Origin: an uncultured Clostridium sp.
GTDB taxonomy: Bacteria; Bacillota; Clostridia; TANB77; CAG-508
Assembly (NCBI GenBank): GCA_946495655.1
Contig: CAMMDS010000007.1
Location: forward strand, 1-56,757
DNA length: 56,757 nucleotides
Direction: 5' to 3'
Shown here one piece after another: positions 27,961 to 37,550 of this stretch. Within the stretch, counting starts at the first letter, position 1. Each line of letters opens with the position of its first letter. A model generated the notes under the pieces. The model was not told the origin of the DNA. It did no database searches and saw nothing but the letters and a program-made list of their open reading frames with translations. Made by a program: the position numbers and the translations under genes.

Positions 27961-29170
27961 ATGAAATTATATAAAAAAATTTTAATAATTTTAATTTTAT
28001 TAATAATCTATCTATATGTATGCAATATTAGTATGCTTCCCAATAATATAATTTTAATGCAAGGAGAGCTGCTAAATTTAAATACAATTTTTGGTATAAA
28101 TGTAAAAAATGCTGAAACAATGCAAGCATCTAGTAATTTAAACAATAGTATTGTAGATGAAACAGGAAAAATGGATTTACAATTAAATTTATTTAATATT
28201 TTTAATGTAAAAGATGTTACTGTTAGTGTTATACCAAAAACAACCGTTGTACCTGTTGGAAAAGCAATAGGAATGAAAATGTATACAGAAGGTGTTCTAG
28301 TAGTAGGAATGTCAGAAATAGAAGGAAAAAAACCTTATGAGAATTCTGGTATAGAAACAGGAGATAAAATAATAGAAATTAATAATCAAGAAATTAATAA
28401 TACAGATGAGCTAATTGCTTGTGTAAATAGTTCTAATGGGGAAACAATAGAAATAAAGTATATTAGCGATAATGAAGAAAAAATTACTAATGTAGAGCCT
28501 GTTAAAACTGCAGAAAATGAGTATAAATTAGGACTTTGGGTAAGAGATGCAGCAGCAGGAGTTGGTACTTTAACATTTTATGAACCATCGAGTGGAAACT
28601 TTGGAGCATTAGGACATGGAATAAATGATGTTGACACATATGAATTGATAGATATAGCAAATCGGAGAATTAGTAATGGCTAATATTATAGATATAGTAA
28701 AAGGACAAAATGGAATGCCAGGAGAAATAAGAGGAAGTATTGATAATGGAATTACGATAGGAACTATATCTAAAAACACTGGCTTTGGTGTATATGGAAA
28801 TGTTTCAAATTTAAATAGATTAAATATAAATAAGTCAAATGAAATGGAAGTTGCAAATAGAAATGAAATCAAAACTGGTAAAGCAGAAATTTTATGCGAA
28901 TTAGAAAACGGAAAAGTAGAAACTTATGAAATAGAAATTCAAAAGATTTTTTTGGAAAATAATGAAAATAACAAAAGCATGTTAATAAAAATTACAGATG
29001 AGAATTTGATAGAAAAAACAGGAGGAATAATACAAGGAATGAGTGGTGCACCAATAATCCAAAACGGAAAATTTATTGGAGCAGTAACACATGTATTAGT
29101 TAATGATTCAAAAGTAGGTTATGCAGTATTTGGTGATTTAATGATAAAACAGATGCGTGAGGTAAGTTAA
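27961..29170 (+). CDS. spoIVB: SpoIVB S55 serine peptidase with +1 recoding site
   Basis: SpoIVB is the intermembrane-space protease that triggers pro-sigma-K activation in sporulation. Residues 4-22 are a membrane/signal helix; a PDZ domain lies at about 100-175; the S55 peptidase follows. The probable catalytic His (LGHGIND, near 218) is upstream of the break and the Ser (QGMSGAPI, near 361) is downstream, so only a joined product can be active. CGG at 28663 (AAT CGG AGA) is followed in frame by a stop six codons later. Skipping C gives AAT GGA GAA and runs to 29170, for 402 residues, close to the family length. Confidence 0.9.
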
Positions 29171-30319
29171 TGAAGAACAATAAAGGAAGATCATTAGGAT
29201 CGGTTATTATATTTATACTAATTTTAATATTAATTGCTTTTCTGATTTATGAAGTTGTATATGTTGATATTTTTGATATCATGCCTAATAACCAAATTAT
29301 TACGGCAAATAGTAATAATATAAATGAAACAATTATAGAAAATAATATAAATAATCAAGAAATAAATAATACAGTAAATTATAATAATACACAAAACACA
29401 GAAGTTATTGAACCTATACTTGGAAATAGTATGCGGTTCTAATACAAATTTAGTAAGCGATAATTACTATTATAATCAATTAGATAAATATGCTAAAATA
29501 ATATATGATGGACTTGATAGACATAAAGAAAACATGAAATCTGGAACATATAGTATTGATTTTGGAACAGATTTTAATGATTTATTAAATTCTCAAAATG
29601 GAGAACAAAAATTAAATATAGCATTTCAATCAGCATGGAATGCTTATACATATGATAATATGGATGTATTCTATATTGATGTTGAAAAATTAACATTAAC
29701 TACTACAACTACAAGTATTGGAAGTTTTTCAACACATACAGTAGAACTATCAAATGGGGATAATAGTTCATATTTAAAATCTAATTTTACTTCGACTTCG
29801 AAATTGTCTGGTAAAATTAATTTATTAGAAGCAATGAAAAAAGAAATAAACAGACAATTAGAAGGATATAGTGATTATGAAAAAATTAGAGAAGTACATA
29901 ATTGGTTAATAAATAATGTAGAATATGATATGGACCTTGAAAGTGAAGAACCATATTCGATTTCAGGAGCATTAACAGAAGGAAAAGCTGTATGTGAAGG
30001 ATATGCTAGAAGTTTTAAGTATATAATGGATGAATTGCAAATTCCATGTGTATTAGTGAGTGGAATTGGAACTAATTCTAATGGAGAAACAGAATCTCAT
30101 GCATGGAATTATGTACAACTAAATGGAACTTGGTATGCAATAGATGTTACCTGGGATGATCCTATTATAGTAGGTAATGGATATGTATCTGAGAGTACTA
30201 AATATAAGCACTTTCTAAAAGGAAGTAATACATTTTTTACTTCACATCAGGAGGATGGAAATATTACTGATAATAGCATAGAATTTAGTTTCCCAGAATT
30301 AAGTAGAGAAGATTATTAA
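29170..30319 (+). CDS. Membrane-anchored transglutaminase-like protein with +1 recoding site
   Basis: A 382-residue product after recoding. Residues 10-30 are a membrane helix; an Asn/Ile-rich spacer follows to about residue 85. CGG at 29434 (ATG CGG TTC) is two codons before a stop. Skipping C gives ATG GGT TCT and joins the spacer to a complete transglutaminase/protease-like domain. That domain has Cys in GKAVCEGYARSF, His in ESHAWNYV and Asp in IDVTWDDP. Its ATG overlaps the spoIVB stop by one base. Without the shift the catalytic domain would have no membrane anchor and no ribosome site. Confidence 0.82.
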
Positions 30320-30334
30320 AATTTTACTAATTGC

Positions 30335-30363
30335 TTGCATTTACCTAAAATCTATGGTACAAT
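30335..30363 (+). promoter_or_regulatory. Predicted rpsO promoter
   Basis: TTGCAT at 30335-30340 and TACAAT at 30358-30363 are 17 bases apart, with ATGG before the -10. About 90 bases of leader follow before rpsO; S15 operons are often controlled by S15 binding to their leader, but I cannot assign a fold here. Confidence 0.6.
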
Positions 30364-30459
30364 ACTGTATGTAAAAATAATACCTTATACTTAGTTTTAG
30401 GAAATAACACCACTATAACTCAGTTTAAGGCAAACTAAAAATATTTAGGAGGTGTAATT

Positions 30460-30723
30460 ATGACAGCAGAAAGAAAACAAGAAATAATCAAAACATATAG
30501 AAGAGATGAAAAGGATACTGGTTCACCAGAAGTTCAAATCGCTCTTTTAACAGAAAGAATTAATGAGTTAACAGAACATTTAAAAGTTCACAAAAAAGAT
30601 AACCATTCAAGAAGAGGACTTTTAAAGATGGTTGGTTCAAGAAGAAACTTACTTAACTACTTAGCAAGAAAAGATGTTCAAAGATATAGAGACATCGTTG
30701 AAAAATTAGGATTAAGAAAATAG
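30460..30723 (+). CDS. rpsO: 30S ribosomal protein S15
   Basis: An 87-residue protein that binds the 16S rRNA central domain early in 30S assembly. The family blocks [36 protein letters not shown] and RRNLLNYL are present. AGGAGGTG precedes ATG. It is followed by pnp, a standard neighbour. Full length. Confidence 0.99.
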   Translation: MTAERKQEIIKTYRRDEKDTGSPEVQIALLTERINELTEHLKVHKKDNHSRRGLLKMVGSRRNLLNYLARKDVQRYRDIVEKLGLRK

Positions 30724-30735
30724 TTGTTATGTATT

Positions 30736-30765
30736 GGGCGTTTTGGCTTTTTAGCCTAAACGTCC
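30736..30765 (+). terminator. Hairpin after rpsO
   Basis: GGGCGTTTTGGCT pairs with AGCCTAAACGTCC around a short T-rich loop. It lacks a long U tract, so it may be a weak terminator or an RNA-processing site between rpsO and pnp. Confidence 0.5.
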
Positions 30766-30984
30766 ATTTACAAGAATAAAATTTATTTAATTAGTTAAAA
30801 TAATTATTAGCACAAAAAATTAGTAGGTAGCTTGTATAATGTGCTATTTTCTAAATAAGTTATGCAAGAATAATCATAAGAACTAATATTAACAGAATTG
30901 CTTTAATAATAAAAAAATAGCATAGTATAGAGGTTACAGCTAATTAAAGTGCTATTAATTAAATATATATAGGAAAGGAGTAGT

Positions 30985-31002
30985 ATGATAATAACATCAT
31001 AA
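30985..31002 (+). CDS. Possible five-residue leader peptide before pnp
   Basis: AGGAAAGGAG at 30971-30980 lies at ideal distance from ATG ATA ATA ACA TCA TAA (MIITS). The pnp start at 31022 is 19 bases after this stop and has no ribosome site of its own, so pnp translation may depend on reinitiation. No other explanation for the strong ribosome site was found. Low certainty because the ORF is tiny. Confidence 0.35.
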   Translation: MIITS

Positions 31003-31021
31003 ATATCATACAAAAATTATT

Positions 31022-33139
31022 ATGTTTAAAAGTTATAGTACAAATTTAGCAGGAAGAGAATTAATTATTGAAACAGGAAAAATTGCAGGTTTAGCAAATG
31101 GAAGTGTAGTCGTAAAATATGGAGATACAGTTGTAATGGTAAATGTTACAGCTGCAAAAGAACCAAAAGAGGGGATAGATTTCTTCCCACTTTCAGTAGA
31201 TTATGAAGAAAAATTATATGCAGTAGGAAAAATACCAGGTAGTTTTTCAAAAAGAGAAGGAAAGCCATCAGATAAAGCAATACTTACATCAAGAGCTATA
31301 GATAGACCTTTAAGACCTTTATTTCCAAAAGATTTTAGAAATGATGTATGTGTTACAGCAACAGTATTATCAGTAGAACAAGATAATAGTCCAGAGGTTT
31401 GCGCTATGATTGGTGCAAGTGCAGCATTAGAAATATCAGATATACCATTTAATGGACCAACAGCAGCAGTTGCAGTAGGATGGGTAGATGGAGAGATAGT
31501 TATAAATCCAACAGTAGAGCAAAGAAAAAATAGTAAATTAACTGCAACAGTTGCAGGTACATTAGAAAAAATAACAATGATTGAAGCTGGAGCAGATGAA
31601 ATACCAAATGAAACAATGTTAGAAGCTATTAAAAAAGCTCATGAAGAAATTAAAAATATTTGTAATTTTATATCTGATATAAAAGCAGAAATAGGAAAAC
31701 CAAAATTTGAATATAAATCATTTGCAGTAGATAAAGACTTTTATGAAGATATAGTAGCAAACTTCAAAGATAGAATGTATCAAGATGTACAAGCTACAGA
31801 TAAAGAAGTTAGAGACGCAAACATAGATAAAATTACAGAGGATATTACAGCATATGTTGTCGAAAAATATGGCGAAGAAGCTGCTGAAGAAAGAAAAATG
31901 GATATAGCAGATAGTATCCATGATTTAGAAAAAGCATGTGTTAGAGAAATGATACTAGAAGAGCATAAACGTCCAGATGGAAGAAAAATAGATGAAATAA
32001 GACCACTTTCTTGTGAAGTAGGAGTACTTCCTAGAACTCATGGTAGTGCTATATTTACAAGAGGACAAACTCAAGTAATGTCAGTTGTAACTCTTGGAAT
32101 GATTAGTGAAGAGCAAATGTTAGATGGAATAGATGAAGAAACAGAGAAAAGATATATGCATCAATATAACTTCCCATCATATTCAGTAGGTGAAGCTAGA
32201 CCATCTAGAGGACCAGGAAGAAGAGAAATAGGACATGGTGCTTTAGCAGAAAAAGCTTTAGTTTCAGTAATTCCATCAGAAGATGAATTTCCATATGCAA
32301 TAAGGGTTGTATCTGAAGTATTATCTTCAAATGGTTCAACATCTCAAGCAAGTATTTGTGGAAGTACACTTGCATTAATGGATGCAGGTGTTCCAATAAA
32401 GAAACCAGTTGCAGGTATCTCAACAGGTTTAGTTACAGATAAAAATGATCCAAATAGATATATAATGCTTACAGATATTCAAGGAATAGAAGATTTCTTT
32501 GGAGATATGGACTTTAAAGTAGGTGGTACAAAAGATGGTATCACAGCAATACAAGTAGATATTAAGATTGATGGATTAACATATGATATTATTAAAGAAG
32601 CATTTGAAAGAACTAAAGTTGCAAGGGACTATATCTTAGACGAAATAATGCTTCCAGTTATAGATAAGCCAAGAGCTGATATATCTAAATATGCACCAAG
32701 AATTTTAACAACTCAAATCAATCCTGAAAAAATAAAAGATGTTATAGGAACTGGTGGAAAAGTTATTAATAAGATAATTGATGAAACAGGTGTAAAAATA
32801 GATATAGAAGATGATGGAAGAGTTTGCGTATATTCAAATGACATAGAAAATGGACAAAAAGCAATGAAAATGATAGAAACTATAGTAAGAGAAATTGAAG
32901 TCGGTGGAATATATGACGGAGTAGTAACAAAAATAATGTCTTTTGGAGCATTTGTAGATTTAGGTGGAGGAAAAGAAGGATTGCTTCATATATCTAAAAT
33001 TTCAAGCAGAAGAGTTGAAAAAGTAGAAGATGTTCTTTCTGTAGGAGATGAAATTACTGTTAAAGTTAGTGATATAGATAATCAAGGCAGAATAAATCTA
33101 ACAATGAAAGACTTAGAAGCAAGAAATAGGGAAGAATAG
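31022..33139 (+). CDS. pnp: Polyribonucleotide nucleotidyltransferase
   Basis: A 705-residue phosphorolytic 3'-5' exoribonuclease. Two RNase PH domains (about 10-215 and 320-545, the second with GRREIGHGALAEKAL) flank an all-helical region. A KH domain with VIGTGGKVINKIIDETG starts near 558 and an S1 domain with GVVTKIMSFGAFVDLGGGKE near 625. The start MFKSYSTNLAGREL aligns with other PNPases, though only a distant ribosome site is seen. PNPase autoregulates its own leader in many bacteria; the 298-base gap upstream contains a hairpin and the leader ORF described separately. Confidence 0.98.
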   Translation: MFKSYSTNLAGRELIIETGKIAGLANGSVVVKYGDTVVMVNVTAAKEPKEGIDFFPLSVDYEEKLYAVGKIPGSFSKREGKPSDKAILTSRAIDRPLRPLFPKDFRNDVCVTATVLSVEQDNSPEVCAMIGASAALEISDIPFNGPTAAVAVGWVDGEIVINPTVEQRKNSKLTATVAGTLEKITMIEAGADEIPNETMLEAIKKAHEEIKNICNFISDIKAEIGKPKFEYKSFAVDKDFYEDIVANFKDRMYQDVQATDKEVRDANIDKITEDITAYVVEKYGEEAAEERKMDIADSIHDLEKACVREMILEEHKRPDGRKIDEIRPLSCEVGVLPRTHGSAIFTRGQTQVMSVVTLGMISEEQMLDGIDEETEKRYMHQYNFPSYSVGEARPSRGPGRREIGHGALAEKALVSVIPSEDEFPYAIRVVSEVLSSNGSTSQASICGSTLALMDAGVPIKKPVAGISTGLVTDKNDPNRYIMLTDIQGIEDFFGDMDFKVGGTKDGITAIQVDIKIDGLTYDIIKEAFERTKVARDYILDEIMLPVIDKPRADISKYAPRILTTQINPEKIKDVIGTGGKVINKIIDETGVKIDIEDDGRVCVYSNDIENGQKAMKMIETIVREIEVGGIYDGVVTKIMSFGAFVDLGGGKEGLLHISKISSRRVEKVEDVLSVGDEITVKVSDIDNQGRINLTMKDLEARNREE

Positions 33140-33140
33140 T

Positions 33141-33200
33141 GGAACAAGGGGACGCACGATTTGTTTCAAATTTGAAACAAATTGTGCGTCCCCTTGTTCC
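33141..33200. repeat. GGGACGCAC-type palindromic repeat
   Basis: GGAACAAGGGGACGCACGAT pairs with its complement ending in CGTCCCCTTGTTCC; arms about 28 bases with one or two changes. It begins at the pnp stop codon and may serve as its terminator. Same family as 25-84. Confidence 0.85.
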
Positions 33201-33228
33201 AAAAATAATTAAAATTTTATTAAAACTG

Positions 33229-33257
33229 TTGTAAAAATTGAGAATAATTGGTATACT
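33229..33257 (+). promoter_or_regulatory. Predicted promoter of the Asp23 cluster
   Basis: TTGTAA at 33229-33234 and TATACT at 33252-33257, 17 bases apart. Confidence 0.6.
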
Positions 33258-33317
33258 AGTAATAGTTAAAAGGGACAGTATAAGTTTTACAATTTTTAAT
33301 TCTAAGGAGGTATAATT

Positions 33318-33764
33318 ATGGAGGAAAATAAAGATTTAAAAGAAGTTGTGAATAATGAGGAAAATCAAACTGAGGTTACACTTGAAAATTCAAATATTAA
33401 AATATCAGATGATGTTATCGCAGTAATAGCAGGAGCTGCTGCATCAGAAGTACCAGGAGTTGCATCAATGGCTGGAGGATTTGCTGGTGGTATTTCAGAA
33501 GTATTTAGTGGAAAGAAAAACTTTGCAAAAGGAATAAAAGTTGAAGCAGGAGAAAAAGAAACAAGAATTGATGTTAATATTATAGTAGAATACGGTGTTA
33601 GAATTCCAGACGTGGCTTTTGAAATACAAAACAGAGTAAAAAAGGCTGTAGAAAGTATGACAGGATTAAAAGTTCTAGATGTAAATGTTCATGTACAAGG
33701 AGTTAATACTGATAGCAATAATATAGAGGAAGTAAAAACAGAAGACTCTAATAAAACAGAATAA
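33318..33764 (+). CDS. Asp23/Gls24 family envelope stress protein
   Basis: A 148-residue cytoplasmic, membrane-associated protein of the alkaline-shock family. The core runs from NIKISDDVIAVIAGAAASEV to LDVNVHVQGVN, with the IDVNIIVEYGVRIPDVAFEI strand-helix pattern typical of the family. Acidic tails flank both ends. AAGGAGG precedes ATG. It heads a cluster with AmaP and a DUF2273 protein, which anchor Asp23 to the membrane in Staphylococcus. Confidence 0.93.
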   Translation: MEENKDLKEVVNNEENQTEVTLENSNIKISDDVIAVIAGAAASEVPGVASMAGGFAGGISEVFSGKKNFAKGIKVEAGEKETRIDVNIIVEYGVRIPDVAFEIQNRVKKAVESMTGLKVLDVNVHVQGVNTDSNNIEEVKTEDSNKTE

Positions 33765-33886
33765 TATATGGAAAGGCACTTTTAATGATAATATTATTTT
33801 AATTTTAAATAGTCTAATGTTTGAAATAAAATAATTAAAACAAAGTGTCTTTTGTACGTTGAATGAAATAGAAAGGAAGTTTAATT

Positions 33887-34447
33887 ATGAAAACAATTGA
33901 AAGAATAACTTTAGCACTATTTTCAAGTTTAATTCTTATAATATCAGTAATATTATGCTTAGCAATTTTTGGCTGGATAAATGTAGATTTTATAGGAGAT
34001 GTATTAAATGCAGCAATAGTAGATAATATAACATCTAAAATTTTATTAGCACTTTCAATCATATTTATCTTATTAGCAATTAGATGTATATTTTTTGATT
34101 CTAGTGCAAAAGAAAAAGAAGAAAATAAAAACGGTATTTTATTAGAAAATTCAAACGGAAAACTTTTAATTACAAAAGAAACTATAGAAAATCTAGTAAA
34201 TGCTGTAGTTAAAGGATTTGATAGTGCAGAAGAAGTTACTACTAGAATTGAACTAGATAAAGAAAATAATTTAAGTGTTTTTGTTAATTTAGTAGTAAAA
34301 GAAAATGCAGTTATAAAAGAATTATCAACAAATCTTCAAAATAAAATAAAAGATACAATAAAAAAATCATCAGACCTAGATGTAAAAGAAGTAAATATAA
34401 AAGTAAAAAATATAGAGCCAGTAAAAGAAAACACATTAGAACCATAG
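33887..34447 (+). CDS. amaP: AmaP-like Asp23 membrane anchor
   Basis: A 186-residue protein with two membrane helices (about residues 10-32 and 50-68), then a cytoplasmic Asp23-like domain (LLITKETIENLVNAVVKGFD to KEVNIKVKNIEP). This is the layout of AmaP. AAAGGAAG precedes ATG. The 122-base gap before it shows nothing clear. Confidence 0.88.
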   Translation: MKTIERITLALFSSLILIISVILCLAIFGWINVDFIGDVLNAAIVDNITSKILLALSIIFILLAIRCIFFDSSAKEKEENKNGILLENSNGKLLITKETIENLVNAVVKGFDSAEEVTTRIELDKENNLSVFVNLVVKENAVIKELSTNLQNKIKDTIKKSSDLDVKEVNIKVKNIEPVKENTLEP

Positions 34448-34466
34448 GAAAGGAAGATGGTGATAT

Positions 34467-34670
34467 ATGGACGATTTTAAAAAGTTTATGTCGCAATATG
34501 GTGGCATGATTATAGGAATAATAATAGCAGTTTTATTATTGCTTACTAGATTTTATGAATTAATAATAGCTATAATCTTAATAGCAGTTTGCGGTTATGC
34601 AGGCTATTATTTCCAACATAATAAAGATAGTGTAAAAGATAAATTAAAAAATTTAGTAGATAAATTATAA
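34467..34670 (+). CDS. DUF2273 small membrane protein
   Basis: A 67-residue protein with two membrane helices (residues 12-28 and 31-50) and a basic tail. It matches the small DUF2273 proteins that accompany Asp23 and AmaP. AGGAAAGGAAG precedes ATG. Confidence 0.85.
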   Translation: MDDFKKFMSQYGGMIIGIIIAVLLLLTRFYELIIAIILIAVCGYAGYYFQHNKDSVKDKLKNLVDKL

Positions 34671-34690
34671 AGGGGAATAGTTTAATCAAA

Positions 34691-35128
34691 ATGAGTATGT
34701 CAGAAAATAGAAAAATAGCATTTGAAATAATATATAGTTTAGAATCTCAAAATGTAAAATATGAAGAATACAAAGAAAATGTAGATATGTTTTTTGAAGA
34801 TAGAGATATACATGGAAGAGCAACAACAAAATATATAAAAGATATGGTATATGGAACCAAAAGACATGGAAAACAGATAAAAAAGCAAATAGAAGAATGC
34901 TTATCTGAAAAATGGAGCTATGATAGATTATCTAAAGTTAATATAGTTATATTAGAAATGGCAATCTTTGAGATGTTGTATTTAAAAACTCCATTTAAAG
35001 TAGTAATAAATGAAGCGGTAGAACTTGCAAAAGCTTTTGGAGATACAAAGTCTCCAAACTTCATAAATGGAGTATTAGCAAGTATAGTGAAAAAGAACAA
35101 TTTAAACGGGGGAGAAACAGAAAACTAA
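34691..35128 (+). CDS. nusB: Transcription antitermination factor NusB
   Basis: A 145-residue all-helical RNA-binding protein that joins NusE on boxA RNA during rRNA transcription. Family blocks: SENRKIAFEIIYSLE at the start, RLSKVNIVILEMAIFEMLY and PFKVVINEAVELAKAFGD, then FINGVLASI. Its stop overlaps the xseA start (TAATG), which implies coupled translation. Confidence 0.95.
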   Translation: MSMSENRKIAFEIIYSLESQNVKYEEYKENVDMFFEDRDIHGRATTKYIKDMVYGTKRHGKQIKKQIEECLSEKWSYDRLSKVNIVILEMAIFEMLYLKTPFKVVINEAVELAKAFGDTKSPNFINGVLASIVKKNNLNGGETEN

Positions 35129-36315
35129 TGACATATAATCCAATTAGTGTAACAGAACTAAATAAATATATAAAGGAAAAAATTGATGGAGATGAGATGC
35201 TTAATAATGTTTTAGTAAAAGGAGAAATCTCTAATTACAAGCATCATTATACAGGGCATTTGTATTTCACATTAAAAGATGAAAATTCATTAATAAAATG
35301 TATAATGTTTAAAAGTTATGCAGGTAATTTAAAATTTGAACCAAAAGATGGAATGAAAGTTACAATATTTGGAACAGTATCAGTTTTTGAAAGAGATGGA
35401 GTATATCAAATATACTGCAAAGCTATGCAAGAAGATGGGTTAGGTAGCTTATACAAAGCATATGAGGAAATGAAAGCAAGACTTGAAAAAGAAGGTTTAT
35501 TTGATCCTAATCATAAAAAGAAAATTCCACTTATGCCAAAATGTATTGGTGTACTTACTTCAAATACTGGTGCTGTAATTAGAGATATAATTAATGTATC
35601 TACTAGAAGAAATCCAAATGTATATATAAAATTGTTACCTGTTCCAGTACAGGGGGCGGGAGCTGCTGAGAAAATAGCAGAAGCTATAAAGCTTATGAAT
35701 GAAAAGAATTTAGCAGATGTAATAATATTAGCAAGAGGTGGAGGATCTTTAGAAGATTTATGGCCATTCAATGAGGAAATTGTTGCAAGAGCAATATACG
35801 ATTCTAATCTACCTATTATCTCTGCAGTAGGTCATGAAACAGATTTTACAATTGCAGATTTTGTAGCAGATTTGAGAGCACCTACTCCTTCAGCTGCGGC
35901 AGAGTTAGCTGTACCAAATATTTCGGATTTGGTTTTAAAGCTTGAATCATATAATAATAGATATAAATTAGCTTTAAAGAAAAAAGTCGAGTTCATGAAA
36001 TTAAGATATGAAAAATGCATGAATAGTAGAGTGTTTAAAGAGCCATTACAAAAAATTAATGAAAAATATATATTCGTGGATATGAAAATAAAATCAATGC
36101 AAAATAGTATTACTAATATATATAATAAAAAGAAAGCTGAAATGGTAAAACATATTGCAAAACTAGATGCTTTAAGTCCATTAAAAACTCTATCAAGAGG
36201 GTATGCAATAGCCACAAAAAACGGTAAAGTTATAAAATCAGTTAATGAAGTAAAACATGATGATGAAGTAGATATAAAATTAATTGATGGTATAGCAAAA
36301 GCAAAGATAATTTAA
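35128..36315 (+). CDS. xseA: Exodeoxyribonuclease VII large subunit
   Basis: A 395-residue subunit of the single-strand exonuclease XseA/XseB. An N-terminal OB fold (about 1-100, LVKGEISNYKHHYTGHLYFT) is followed by the nuclease domain with GVLTSNTGAVIRDI, RGGGSLEDLWPFNEE and SAVGHETDFTIADF. A coiled coil and the C-terminal SPLKTLSRGYAI complete it. It is shorter than E. coli XseA but complete in all motifs. xseB lies 0.6 kb downstream with one gene between. Confidence 0.97.
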   Translation: MTYNPISVTELNKYIKEKIDGDEMLNNVLVKGEISNYKHHYTGHLYFTLKDENSLIKCIMFKSYAGNLKFEPKDGMKVTIFGTVSVFERDGVYQIYCKAMQEDGLGSLYKAYEEMKARLEKEGLFDPNHKKKIPLMPKCIGVLTSNTGAVIRDIINVSTRRNPNVYIKLLPVPVQGAGAAEKIAEAIKLMNEKNLADVIILARGGGSLEDLWPFNEEIVARAIYDSNLPIISAVGHETDFTIADFVADLRAPTPSAAAELAVPNISDLVLKLESYNNRYKLALKKKVEFMKLRYEKCMNSRVFKEPLQKINEKYIFVDMKIKSMQNSITNIYNKKKAEMVKHIAKLDALSPLKTLSRGYAIATKNGKVIKSVNEVKHDDEVDIKLIDGIAKAKII

Positions 36316-36329
36316 AAGGAGGGTTACAT

Positions 36330-36833
36330 ATGAGTAAAGGAGTTAAAAAAATATTAGGAGGAATAATAATATTAGTTCTTGTTCTAGCTATAATTTGGTT
36401 TGCATATGAAGCTTTAAAACCAGAAACAGTAAGTATAGGAGCAACAAATGTATTACCAAATGAAAACATGGGAATTGATAATGTTACAAATGACTTTTTA
36501 CAAAATGAAGTTTTAAATAATGTAGAAGAAAATGAAGTGGTAAATGAAGTTGCAGAAGATGCAAAAAATGAAGTGATAGAAGAGCCAACTAATGAAAATA
36601 ATAATGACAACGATTCAGAATTAGTATCTGGAGATAATATGAGCAGAGAAGAAAAAGCGGTGGAACTTGCAAAAGAATATTATGAAGAAGAATATGGAAG
36701 TACTGAAGGAATATATTTTAGATGTGATGAAGTATATAAAGACGGTAGATATATTGTTATAGCAAGTAGCAATGGTGCAACAAAAGCATTCTTATTTGTA
36801 AATCTAGATACAGAATTAGTAGAAGAAAAATAA
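36330..36833 (+). CDS. Uncharacterised membrane-anchored protein between xseA and xseB
   Basis: A 167-residue protein: membrane helix at residues 8-28, an acidic Asn/Glu/Val-rich spacer (about 35-100), then a small domain (SREEKAVELAKEYYEEEYG through TKAFLFVNLDTELV). The domain has the look of small extracellular folds found in Clostridia but I cannot name it. AAAAGGAGG precedes ATG. Its insertion between the two exonuclease genes is unusual. Confidence 0.7.
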   Translation: MSKGVKKILGGIIILVLVLAIIWFAYEALKPETVSIGATNVLPNENMGIDNVTNDFLQNEVLNNVEENEVVNEVAEDAKNEVIEEPTNENNNDNDSELVSGDNMSREEKAVELAKEYYEEEYGSTEGIYFRCDEVYKDGRYIVIASSNGATKAFLFVNLDTELVEEK

Positions 36834-36873
36834 TTAAATTAATAAATATCAAACAGTATAGAAAGAGGTAAAC

Positions 36874-37107
36874 ATGGAAGAAAACTTAAGTTTTGAAGAA
36901 AATATGAAAAAACTAGAAGAAATAGCTACTGAATTAGAAAAAGGCGATTTGGATTTAAATGCTTCTGTTTCTAAATTTGAAGAAGGAATGAAAATTTCAA
37001 AAGAATGTAGTGAAATGCTAGAAAAAGCAGAAAAGAAAATAACTATGCTAATTAAAGGAGAAGATGGAGAATTAGCAGAGGAAAAATTTGTACAAAATGA
37101 GGAATAA
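36874..37107 (+). CDS. xseB: Exodeoxyribonuclease VII small subunit
   Basis: A 77-residue helical hairpin protein with the family block SFEENMKKLEEIATELEKGD and LDLNASVSKFEEGMKISKEC. It binds the XseA coiled coil. AGAAAGAGG precedes ATG. Confidence 0.95.
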   Translation: MEENLSFEENMKKLEEIATELEKGDLDLNASVSKFEEGMKISKECSEMLEKAEKKITMLIKGEDGELAEEKFVQNEE

Positions 37108-37112
37108 AGAAA

Positions 37113-37550
37113 ATGATGGGGATAATTTCAGAATACAAATATTTAATAGTACCATTTGCAACATGGTTTTTTATACAACTTTTTAAATTAATTTATGATT
37201 TAATAACAACAAAGAAATTTAATTTTAAAAGAATTTTAGGAGCTGGTGGAATGCCAAGCTCTCATTCTGCTGTTGTTGTAGCATTATGTACAATGATAGG
37301 AAAAAATTATGGAATTAATTCAGCAATATTTGGATTAGCAGTTGTATTTGCTTTTGTTGTTATGTACGATGCAGCTGGTGTGAGAAGAGCAGCAGGAAAA
37401 CAAGCTAAATTGTTAAATAAAATAGTACAAACGCCAGGACTTTCTGGAGTTGAAGTGTCAGAAAAACTACAAGAAGTATTAGGGCATACTCCAACTCAAG
37501 TGTTTGTAGGAGCTTTTATAGGGTTAATAGTAGGACTAATTTTTGGCTAA
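37113..37550 (+). CDS. Divergent PAP2 family protein (DUF212/YuiD-like)
   Basis: A 145-residue membrane protein with four helices and the motif GGMPSSHSAVVVALC near residues 46-60, followed by YDAAGVRRAAGKQAKLLN. This is the small divergent acid-phosphatase-like (PAP2) family. Enzymatic activity and substrate are unknown. It starts six bases after xseB. Confidence 0.88.
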   Translation: MMGIISEYKYLIVPFATWFFIQLFKLIYDLITTKKFNFKRILGAGGMPSSHSAVVVALCTMIGKNYGINSAIFGLAVVFAFVVMYDAAGVRRAAGKQAKLLNKIVQTPGLSGVEVSEKLQEVLGHTPTQVFVGAFIGLIVGLIFG

